In this document: positions 1 through 7,265 of the stretch, one piece after another
Numbering within the stretch: position 1 is the first letter of the stretch
Layout: every line of letters starts with the position of its first letter
NCBI GenBank assembly: GCA_021813505.1
Contig: JAKAKI010000077.1
Coordinates: 1-40,559, forward strand
Source of the DNA: a bacterium
GTDB taxonomy: Bacteria > Zixibacteria > MSB-5A5 > WJJR01
DNA length: 40,559 bases
Direction: 5' to 3'
Notes under the pieces: model-generated
Database searches by the model: none
What the model saw: only the letters and a program-made list of their open reading frames with translations
What the model was told of the DNA's origin: nothing
Made by a program: the position numbers and the translations under genes

Positions 1-137
1 AGGATATCTTTGTTCACTTCTCTGCGATCCAACGCGATGGGTTCAAGACTTTGCGCGAAGGGGAGACTGTATCGTTCGATCTGGTTGAGGGTCCCAAGGG
101 CCTTCATGCCGCCAACGTCGCATTGCAACCAGCCTGA
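1..137 (+). CDS. Cold-shock protein, C-terminal part (5' end outside window)
   Basis: The frame beginning at base 3 reads 44 residues to a TGA at 135-137. It starts with [10 protein letters not shown], the RNP-2-type nucleic-acid-binding motif of CspA-family single-domain OB-fold proteins, and continues with the family's usual ending ([25 protein letters not shown]). Known members bind single-stranded RNA or DNA and act as RNA chaperones in the cytoplasm. About the first 22-25 residues, including RNP-1, lie upstream of the window, so the start and promoter cannot be seen. A hairpin with a T-rich tail follows 20 bases after the stop, consistent with a monocistronic unit. Family assignment is secure; the paralogue type is not. 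Confidence 0.93.
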   Translation, partial: DIFVHFSAIQRDGFKTLREGETVSFDLVEGPKGLHAANVALQPA

Positions 138-156
138 CAATCCCGAAATTGATCTT

Positions 157-193
157 CGCGGGCGCGTGTTATCATGCGTCCGCGATTTTTATT
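157..193 (+). terminator. Rho-independent terminator of the cold-shock gene
   Basis: A ten-pair stem (157-166 with 175-184, two G-T pairs) with an eight-base loop is followed directly by ATTTTTATT. It begins 20 bases after the cold-shock stop codon and ends just before the putative lon promoter, so it would separate the two units. Confidence 0.82.
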
Positions 194-194
194 C

Positions 195-223
195 TTGCAA
201 CTAATTGTCTATCATTGTATTAA
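195..223 (+). promoter_or_regulatory. Sigma70-type promoter ahead of the Lon-like gene
   Basis: TTGCAA (195-200) and TATTAA (218-223) are separated by 17 bases, a good match to a housekeeping promoter. It would give a leader of about 170 bases before the ATG at 399. No other gene lies in 138-398, and no further structure was recognised in the leader. Confidence 0.55.
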
Positions 224-398
224 GAGAGTTTTCTCAAGAACAACTTCAGGGTTGAATCCCTCAGATTTTGTCACGATCTTGAAGCGAAGGACCGCAGCCT
301 GCGCGCAAAGCTCCTGCCGTCCGATCTGAGTTATATAGGTGGAGAGTGGGCTAACAGACGTTGCTGGGACCGCAAGATTCTGATACCGTCGAAGCGAT

Positions 399-2885
399 AT
401 GGTTGAAGGCAACACCGATTCTCGCAAGATTCGCAGCGCCTCGATCGATTTGGCGAGTATCCCCGGGGAGCTTCCTCTCCTGGTGCTGCAGGGGGACGTT
501 CCGCTTCCCCTGTCCGTCATCTCCGCCGTCGTCACCGCCCCGCAGACACTGGAACTCCTGGCGAAAAGCGACAAGTCGACGTCGATTCTCTGGAGCATTT
601 GGGCGCCGACGGAGACATCGCCGAGCGAGGAGGATCTCGATCTTCCGAGCGTGGGCGTCGTGGTGCGGCATCTGTCCTCCCGGTCACTGGGAAGCGGCGG
701 TATGCGCGTCGATCTCGAAGGCCTGTGCCGCGCGCATCTGGTGGGCATGGCCGGCGTCGACAGCGGAATCAAGGTTCACATCGAACCGATCAAAGAGCCG
801 GATGAGCCGTTTCCCGGTGCCGACGAAAAAGTCCGCGATTGCCAGAGGCTTCTTGATGAACTGATTCGCAAATCCGGAAAGTATCCCGCCGATCTGCTCC
901 AGTTGGTCGATTTGGCGAGAGAGCGGGCCGGCCGGTTTTCCGATCTGGTCGGCGGTATTGTCCATTTGAAACTCGAGGAAAGATGGCGTCTGGTTCAGGC
1001 GATCGATCCATCGGCGCGGCTGGATCTGCTGGCCGAATTCCTGCACCGCCAGGTAATCGAGGTTGAGACTGGTAATGACCTGCAACGCCGGGTCATGGCC
1101 TCGATGGAGCGGCGGCAACGGGCCGATTTCCTCCGCGCCCAACTGACCGAAGTCAGACGCGAGCTTGAATCGATCGAGCCGGGCGTTAATGAGCTTGATC
1201 AACTGGCGAATGAAATCGCCGATGCGGCCCTGCCACCGACTGTCGCAAGGCGGGCACGCGCCGAACTCGAACGTCTGCGCCTGATCTCGATAGCCTCGGC
1301 GGAGTATGCCGAAATCCGCAACTACATCGACTGGCTGATTCACATCCCATGGACGGCCTCGGTTCATGAACGGACCGACAGCGCCGGCATCCGGCGCGTG
1401 CTGGATGATCAGTTCTACGGCCAGCGGCGCGCCAAGGAGCGAATTGGCGAGTACCTGTCGGTCCTGCACCGCACCGGCCATGCGCCGCGCAATGCCATTT
1501 GCCTGATCGGTGCGTCTGGTATTGGCAAGACCCAATTGGGGAAAGCCATTGCCCAGGCGCTGCGCCGGCCTGCGATCACGTTGAATCTGGGAGTTTTGCG
1601 TTCAGAGTCGGCACTCAAAGGGAACCGGCGGACACTCCCCGGTGCGATGCCCGGACGGTTGCTGCGGCAACTGCGCGCCATCGAGGTCGTCAATCCCGTC
1701 TGTCTGCTCGAGGGAGTGGATCGTCTGGGTGGTTCAAGCGACCGGCCCGATCTCTCGGCGATTGTTCTGGAGATTTTCGATCCCACCCTGAATAAGGAAT
1801 TCTGGGATTCGTATCTGGGATTCCCCTACGATCTGTCGTCCTGTCTTTTCGTGTGCACGGCCACCGATCCGGAGGACATCCCGGAAGTGATGATCGAGCG
1901 CATGGAGTTTATCGAGATGCCCGGGTACCTCGAGGAGGAAAAGGTCGAGATCACCTTCAAGCATCTTTGGCCACGCCAGCTAGCAGCCCACAATCTCTCG
2001 CCCGAGGAATTCGGGCTGACTGTCTCGGCCGTTCACAAGATCATTCGCGAATACACGATGGAAGCGGGCCTGTCGAATCTCGATAAGGCACTCGAGGTGA
2101 TCTGCCGCAACATTGCCGCCCAGCGCGCCAGTGGCCAGCGCGGGTTTGTCCGCGTCGGGGCGCAGCAGATCGAGAAGTTCCTCGGTACGCCGATCTTTGT
2201 GCCCGAGAAAGCGGAACTCAAACCCGAAATCGGCGTTGCGATGGGCGTGGCCTGGACCCAGACTGGCGGCGATATCATGCTGATCGAAGCGCTCAAGATG
2301 CGCGGATCGGGCAATGTGATCTCGACGGGATCACTCGGCGATGTGATGCGGGAATCGATCCAGGCGGCCCACTCCTATGTGCGTTCCCGGGCCGAATGGC
2401 TGGGGATCGCGCACACCGATTTCGGCAGCTATGACATTCACGTGCATTTCCCGTCGGGCGCCATCCCCAAAGACGGACCGTCGGCGGGTATCACCGTATC
2501 CCTGGTGATCGCATCCGTGATGTCCGACCGTGCCATCCGCAATGATATCGCGATGACCGGCGAAGTATCGTTGCGCGGCAAAGTGTTGCCGGTGGGCGGG
2601 ATCAAAGAGAAAGTCGCCGCCGCGCACAGGGTCGGCATTCACAAGATGATCGTCCCGCGCCAAAACGTGAAAGATCTCAAGGACGTGCCGCGACTGATCT
2701 CCAAGGAAATGACGTATATCCCGGTCGACACCGTCGATGAAGTTTTTGAGGCGGCGCTCCTAAGATTTGACCCCTCCCGTGCCAGTCTGGAAAAGCTCTT
2801 GCGTCTCGAACTGGCCAAGCGCGGTACCTCCCGGCGGACAAAGCCCAGAGAGCGCTCCATGGCGCCGAGAAAAAGGGCCCGTTGA
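399..2885 (+). CDS. lon: Lon-family protease with degenerate ATPase motifs
   Basis: An 828-residue Lon-type protein: N-terminal LON substrate-binding region (about 1-200), helical linker, AAA+ module (about 340-600) and C-terminal S16 protease domain. Protease residues are intact: Ser695 in PKDGPSAG and Lys736 in GGIKEK. The Walker A loop GASGIGKT (371-378) keeps Lys377. Other ATPase positions are eroded. Walker B is CLLEGVD (435-441) instead of LLLDEID; the pore-loop aromatic is Leu413; the sensor-1 Asn is Thr489; the sensor-2 Arg is Ser559. The arginine finger (IERME) remains. Family Lons degrade damaged and regulatory proteins using ATP; this copy may be ATP-independent or poorly active, and a canonical paralogue probably exists elsewhere (inference). 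ATG 399 is the first start after an in-frame TGA at 381-383; no strong ribosome site is visible. Confidence 0.93.
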   Translation: MVEGNTDSRKIRSASIDLASIPGELPLLVLQGDVPLPLSVISAVVTAPQTLELLAKSDKSTSILWSIWAPTETSPSEEDLDLPSVGVVVRHLSSRSLGSGGMRVDLEGLCRAHLVGMAGVDSGIKVHIEPIKEPDEPFPGADEKVRDCQRLLDELIRKSGKYPADLLQLVDLARERAGRFSDLVGGIVHLKLEERWRLVQAIDPSARLDLLAEFLHRQVIEVETGNDLQRRVMASMERRQRADFLRAQLTEVRRELESIEPGVNELDQLANEIADAALPPTVARRARAELERLRLISIASAEYAEIRNYIDWLIHIPWTASVHERTDSAGIRRVLDDQFYGQRRAKERIGEYLSVLHRTGHAPRNAICLIGASGIGKTQLGKAIAQALRRPAITLNLGVLRSESALKGNRRTLPGAMPGRLLRQLRAIEVVNPVCLLEGVDRLGGSSDRPDLSAIVLEIFDPTLNKEFWDSYLGFPYDLSSCLFVCTATDPEDIPEVMIERMEFIEMPGYLEEEKVEITFKHLWPRQLAAHNLSPEEFGLTVSAVHKIIREYTMEAGLSNLDKALEVICRNIAAQRASGQRGFVRVGAQQIEKFLGTPIFVPEKAELKPEIGVAMGVAWTQTGGDIMLIEALKMRGSGNVISTGSLGDVMRESIQAAHSYVRSRAEWLGIAHTDFGSYDIHVHFPSGAIPKDGPSAGITVSLVIASVMSDRAIRNDIAMTGEVSLRGKVLPVGGIKEKVAAAHRVGIHKMIVPRQNVKDLKDVPRLISKEMTYIPVDTVDEVFEAALLRFDPSRASLEKLLRLELAKRGTSRRTKPRERSMAPRKRAR

Positions 2886-3051
2886 CTCTCGCACGACTTA
2901 TCCCACTCACTCCGTCAGGGAATTCTCGACCAATTTGGCCGTCAATGCGTATCAAGCGTGATCCTGATGCACCTGGTGTCCTCACCGCCCTTGTATCAGG
3001 GAGACGACGTGGTAAATCAGGGAGTATTCAAGAACCTTCAGGGAGGAATTG

Positions 3052-4782
3052 ATGGGTAATATCCTGGCCCGCCGGATGATTCCGGCCATCGTGCTCCTGG
3101 CCACAGTGGTTTTCGCGTTTCCGATCGCCCGGTCCGAGGAACAGGACGACGATCCCATTCTCAACGGCTTGACCGGCGAATTGGATCGCTCGGCATCTCG
3201 TCTGGTGATGAAGGACTTTGAGAAGCCGTATTTCATCTCCTACCGGCTGACCGATGTCAAATCGCTGTCGGTGCGCGGATCCTACGGGGCGCTCGAGGCG
3301 ACTGGGGGAGACTCGTATCGTGGCGTCGCCGTCGACGTGCGCGTCGGCGATTACAAAGAGGACAACACCTCGGATGACGAGGGATTCTATTACGACCCGC
3401 ACGATGATGACGCGTACGAGTTCGCGCGCGCCTATGCGCCGGTGGACAACGACATCACCGCCATGCGGCAGAAGCTCTGGCTGCTCACCGACTATCACTA
3501 CAAGCGCGCGCTCGAAGATTACATTGGCAAACGCGGCCGGAGCATCCAAAAGGTGACTCAGGAAGATCAACCGGAGGATTTCTCCAGGATCGAACCGGTC
3601 AAACGGCTGGATCCGGTCGATTCGCTCAGGGTCGATCGCAAGCGCTGGGAGAATCTGGTGCGCGCAATCTCGGCCCGGTTCAAAGCGCAGCCATTGATCT
3701 ACAATTCTTCCGTCGACTTCAAAGCAATTTCCCAGGCCCGTTACCTGGTGACGACGGAGGGAACGCGCATACGCACCGGGCAGCACAACTACTCGATGGC
3801 GATCTCCGCTGACGTGCGGGCGGATGACGGTATGCCGCTCGAATTGGAACGCGTCTTCAAGTCGCACCACTACGGAGAGTTGCCTGATTCGAACGGTCTC
3901 GTCTTGGCCACCGATTCTCTGATTGATTTGCTCCTTGCCTTGCGCGCCGCCCCAGTGATGGAGCCGTATACCGGTCCGGCGATCATCAAGAGCGGGGCAT
4001 CCGGCGTGTTTTTTCACGAAGGACTCGGGCACCGTTTGGAGGGGCACCGCACCCGGCGCGAATCCGAAGGGCATACCTTCAAAGACAAGGTTGGATCGCG
4101 GATCATCCCTGATTTCCTGAGTGTCTATGACGATCCGACAGCGGACAAAGTGGGGAAGACCGAGTTGTACGGGAAGTATGACTTCGACGAAGAAGGCGTT
4201 ATCGCCCAGCGGGTGTCTTTGGTCGAAAAGGGAATTCTCAAAGGATTCCTCATGAGCCGGACGCCGACCAAGACTCAGAAAGTATCCAACGGCCATGGGC
4301 GTGCCGACATCTGGAGCCGGCCGGTCAGCCGCATGGGCTCGCTTTTTGTCAGCTCCGCTGCTCCGGTTTCCTATGCCGCACTTCGGAAGCAACTCGTCGA
4401 TGAGTGCCGCAAAGCGGGCAAGGACTATGGACTGATCTTCGAAGAGATGGTTTCCGGCGAAACGAACACGGCTTCTGCGGGAGTGCAGACACTGAAAGTG
4501 CGTCCGCGGGTCGTGCGTAAGCTGTTCGTGAAGGATGGCCACGAGGAATTGGTCCGGGGCGTGGAACTGATCGGTACCCCTCTCAATTTGCTGGAAAACA
4601 TCAAAGCGGCCGGCGATGATGCCGGCGTCTTCAATGGTGTGTGCGGGGCCGAATCGGGGTGGGTGCCGGTCTCGGCGATCGCCCCCAGCGTGCTGATTCG
4701 AGAGGTGGAAGTCCAAAAGACGGACCGGAATCTGAAGCGACCGCCGATCCTCCCGCCGCCGCTGCATGACCCGGCCAAGTAA
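3052..4782 (+). CDS. Exported TldD/PmbA-family metallopeptidase
   Basis: A 576-residue protein of the TldD/PmbA (modulator of DNA gyrase, peptidase U62) family. The signature HEGLGH (HExxxH, His322-Glu323-His327) is followed by a LEGHRTRRESEG stretch, as in TldD catalytic subunits. The C-terminal half has the usual beta-rich segments (GVFNGVCGAE). Unlike the cytosolic E. coli TldD of about 480 residues, it begins with a clear signal peptide (basic MGNILARR, hydrophobic IPAIVLLATVVFAF, then a cleavage region), so it is probably periplasmic or lipid-exposed. The start at ATG 3052 is chosen because GGGAGG (3041-3046) lies five bases ahead; the TTG at 3049 is also in frame. No TldE/PmbA partner is adjacent. 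Function in the envelope is unknown. Confidence 0.9.
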   Translation: MGNILARRMIPAIVLLATVVFAFPIARSEEQDDDPILNGLTGELDRSASRLVMKDFEKPYFISYRLTDVKSLSVRGSYGALEATGGDSYRGVAVDVRVGDYKEDNTSDDEGFYYDPHDDDAYEFARAYAPVDNDITAMRQKLWLLTDYHYKRALEDYIGKRGRSIQKVTQEDQPEDFSRIEPVKRLDPVDSLRVDRKRWENLVRAISARFKAQPLIYNSSVDFKAISQARYLVTTEGTRIRTGQHNYSMAISADVRADDGMPLELERVFKSHHYGELPDSNGLVLATDSLIDLLLALRAAPVMEPYTGPAIIKSGASGVFFHEGLGHRLEGHRTRRESEGHTFKDKVGSRIIPDFLSVYDDPTADKVGKTELYGKYDFDEEGVIAQRVSLVEKGILKGFLMSRTPTKTQKVSNGHGRADIWSRPVSRMGSLFVSSAAPVSYAALRKQLVDECRKAGKDYGLIFEEMVSGETNTASAGVQTLKVRPRVVRKLFVKDGHEELVRGVELIGTPLNLLENIKAAGDDAGVFNGVCGAESGWVPVSAIAPSVLIREVEVQKTDRNLKRPPILPPPLHDPAK

Positions 4783-4821
4783 TCGCCGCCAGCCCGGCTG
4801 ACGAATTGTAAAGAAGGGGGA

Positions 4822-4849
4822 TTGACAAGCGCGCAGAGTGGGTTATGTT
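4822..4849 (+). promoter_or_regulatory. Promoter of the M1 aminopeptidase gene
   Basis: A perfect TTGACA (4822-4827) is followed after 16 bases by TATGTT (4844-4849). An in-frame ATG at 4845 lies inside this -10 box and so is an unlikely start. The leader from about base 4856 to the ATG at 4938 is roughly 80 bases. Confidence 0.68.
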
Positions 4850-4937
4850 GAGGACGGGGGTTTACTGGTCTCGTTTGACCGCGGAAGTGTCCTCGGTCGC
4901 GCGTAGGATTGCAGGCTGTTCGGTGTGGAGGTTCTCG

Positions 4938-7172
4938 ATGAACGTGCGGTTGAGGCGTTGCGGCGTGATTGGTCTTATCCTCGGAATAGCCCTGTTTCTC
5001 CCTTCTATTGGTCTGGCGGCCGCCGGCAACCAGATGGCCCCACAGCCCAATCCGGTGGAGATGCACCGGGTGATGGGCGCGGCCAAAGCTGCCGCATTGG
5101 GACAACAGCGTACTCACCAGGCAGCGACAGTGGCAGCGGTGCTTCTGGATCAGGCCGGCTTTGATGCCACCCATTACGATCTCAACATTCGAGTCGACGA
5201 AGTTGCGCTGCTCATCTACGGCCAGGTGTCCATGCGGGCGAAAGCGCGGATCAATGGCTTCCAACTCCCGACGCTGAATCTCACGAATGGGCTGTTCACC
5301 GATTCCGTGAAGTCGTTTGGCCGGACGGTTTCCTGGGCTCACGCCAGCGGCTTCTTGAATGTGACGCTCGACTCGGTTTACAACCTGGGCGAAGAATTCG
5401 ATGTGACGGTGTTCTACCACGGACACCCGCCGGAAGGCGGATTCCAGGGGTTTCTATTCACCACTCATGGCAGCCCCGCAGTGCCGGTGATCACAACGTT
5501 GTCCGAGCCGTATCTGGCGCAGTCGTGGTGGCCGTGCAAAGACACACCGTCCGACAAAGCCGACTCGGTCGACGTCCGCATGCGGGTGAATTCGGCATTC
5601 TACGGAGTTTCGAACGGCACGTTGCGTGATTCGATCAATAATCTCGACGGCACCACGACCTACTGGTGGCACGAGCAATACCCCATCACCACCTATCTGG
5701 TTTCCCTGGCGATATCGAACTACTCGCGATTCGACCGGTATTACCACTACGGCGCGGACTCGATGCCGGTCCGTTTCTATTCCTATCCGGAGCGGCTCAC
5801 GAACGCGCTGGCGAGCTGGCCAATCGCGGTCGACCAGATCGGCTTCTATGCCTCCCAATTCGGCGAATATCCGTTTATCAACGAAAAGTACGGCATGGTC
5901 CATTTCCCGTGGGGCGGGGCCATGGAGCATCAAACAGTTACCTCCGCGACCAACGGCGCATTCGGTTTCGATCAATATCTGATCTGCCACGAACTGTCCC
6001 ATCAGTGGTGGGGCGATCTGATCACCTGCCGCAATTGGAACCACATCTGGATGAACGAGGGTTTCGCGTCCTACTGTGAAGCGCTGTGGTCCGAACATCT
6101 GGGTGGGTCTACTGCGTATCGAACGTACATGAACAGCATGACCTACCTGAGCGGTGGGCGAATCTACATCGATGACACAACCAATGTCGGCAACATCTTC
6201 TCCAGCCGGGTCTACGACAAAGGCGCGTGGGTGCTCCACATGTTGCGCGGCTACATCGGCGACTCCGCCTTCTTCGCCACCCTCCGTTCGTATTACGACG
6301 ACCCGCGCTACAAGTGGAAAGACGTTGTCACCGAGGAATTCCGCGATATCGCGGAAGGGATCTCGGGAGTGAATCTCCACAACTTCTTCAATGAGTGGAT
6401 TTACGGCTACTACCACCCGATCTACTACGTCTCGTTCGCGTACCAGGCCAAGGCCGGTGGCGGATACTCAGTGTACGTTCATCTGCGCCAGTCTCAGGGA
6501 ACGGATCCGCAGGTGTTTCACCTGCCGGTGGAGTTGAAGATCAACGGGGCGGGCGGTGTCAACTCCACGTTCCGGGTGATGGACACGCTGCGCGAACAGG
6601 ACTTCGCGTTTGATTTCTCTGTGCTGCCGTCGAGCGTTACGGTGGATCCGAATAACTGGATTTTGAAGGAGACGCTGACCGAAGCCTACCAGTTGAACTT
6701 GTTCACCGACTCGGTGCGCGCAGGAATGCAATACGCCCCGTACGCAGACACCCTGAGGGCCCAGGGAGGCACGCAGCCTTACCAGTACATCGTTGCTATA
6801 GGCGATCTGCCCGCCGGCCTTTCGCTGAACGCGGGGACAGGAATCCTCTCGGGGACCCCGACGGTTTTCGGAAGTTTCCCCCTGACGTTCGGTGTCTGGG
6901 ATAACGGGCACGTCCACTTCGATCAGAAGCCAATGACCTTGAATATTGCAGAGTCGCCGCTGATGCTCGGTGACGAGAATGGAGATGGGGCTGTTGATGT
7001 CTTCGATGTGGTCTTTTTGATCGATTACGTTTTCAATGGCGGACCCGCACCGGCGCCGCCGAGTCTCGCCGATGTCAACCGCGACTGTGCGGCCAGCGTT
7101 TTCGATGTCATCTATCTCATCGATTATGTGTTCTCGAGCGGGCCGGCGCCGCTGTTCGGCTGTCTGCCTTAG
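4938..7172 (+). CDS. Secreted M1-family aminopeptidase with Ig-like and dockerin-like C-terminus
   Basis: A 744-residue exported zinc peptidase. Signal peptide: MNVRLRRCG then a hydrophobic core to about residue 26 (GLAAA). The M1 domain carries HELSH (His351, Glu352, His355) and the third zinc ligand Glu374 in MNEGF, exactly 18 residues on. The substrate-recognition motif reads GAMEH (327-331) rather than GAMEN. After the peptidase comes an Ig-like putative domain (LPAGLSLNAGTGILSGTP) and then, from about 677, two dockerin-type EF-hand-like repeats (GDENGDGAVDVFD and DVNRDCAASVFD), each followed by a LIDYVF segment. ATG 4938 is preferred: GGAGG at 4927-4931 is correctly spaced and the hydrophobic signal follows at once. 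The dockerin-like tail is typical of secreted proteins in Zixibacteria-like genomes; its partner is not in this window. Confidence 0.93.
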   Translation: MNVRLRRCGVIGLILGIALFLPSIGLAAAGNQMAPQPNPVEMHRVMGAAKAAALGQQRTHQAATVAAVLLDQAGFDATHYDLNIRVDEVALLIYGQVSMRAKARINGFQLPTLNLTNGLFTDSVKSFGRTVSWAHASGFLNVTLDSVYNLGEEFDVTVFYHGHPPEGGFQGFLFTTHGSPAVPVITTLSEPYLAQSWWPCKDTPSDKADSVDVRMRVNSAFYGVSNGTLRDSINNLDGTTTYWWHEQYPITTYLVSLAISNYSRFDRYYHYGADSMPVRFYSYPERLTNALASWPIAVDQIGFYASQFGEYPFINEKYGMVHFPWGGAMEHQTVTSATNGAFGFDQYLICHELSHQWWGDLITCRNWNHIWMNEGFASYCEALWSEHLGGSTAYRTYMNSMTYLSGGRIYIDDTTNVGNIFSSRVYDKGAWVLHMLRGYIGDSAFFATLRSYYDDPRYKWKDVVTEEFRDIAEGISGVNLHNFFNEWIYGYYHPIYYVSFAYQAKAGGGYSVYVHLRQSQGTDPQVFHLPVELKINGAGGVNSTFRVMDTLREQDFAFDFSVLPSSVTVDPNNWILKETLTEAYQLNLFTDSVRAGMQYAPYADTLRAQGGTQPYQYIVAIGDLPAGLSLNAGTGILSGTPTVFGSFPLTFGVWDNGHVHFDQKPMTLNIAESPLMLGDENGDGAVDVFDVVFLIDYVFNGGPAPAPPSLADVNRDCAASVFDVIYLIDYVFSSGPAPLFGCLP

Positions 7173-7174
7173 GC

Positions 7175-7215
7175 AAGATCAGAGGGTCAGCTCCGGAGGC
7201 CGACCCTCTGATCTT
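7175..7215. terminator. Bidirectional hairpin between convergent genes
   Basis: A perfect 14-base inverted repeat (7175-7188 with 7202-7215) encloses a 13-base loop, directly after the M1 peptidase stop and before the 3' end of the leftward repeat-protein gene. There is no T-run on either side, so termination is inferred from position and stem strength only. Confidence 0.6.
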
Positions 7216-7265
7216 CGGTGCTGTCCGCACGGTGCGACCGACCCTGTCGCCGTTCGACAAAAATC

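Noticed and set aside
3028-4767. Long open frame on the minus strand opposite the TldD gene
   Set aside because: No recognisable domain; Arg/Asp/His-rich antisense composition typical of GC-rich shadow frames, while the plus-strand gene has clear motifs.
4845-4937. Upstream ATG start for the M1 aminopeptidase
   Set aside because: It falls within the -10 box of the promoter and would bury the signal peptide; ATG 4938 has a good ribosome site.
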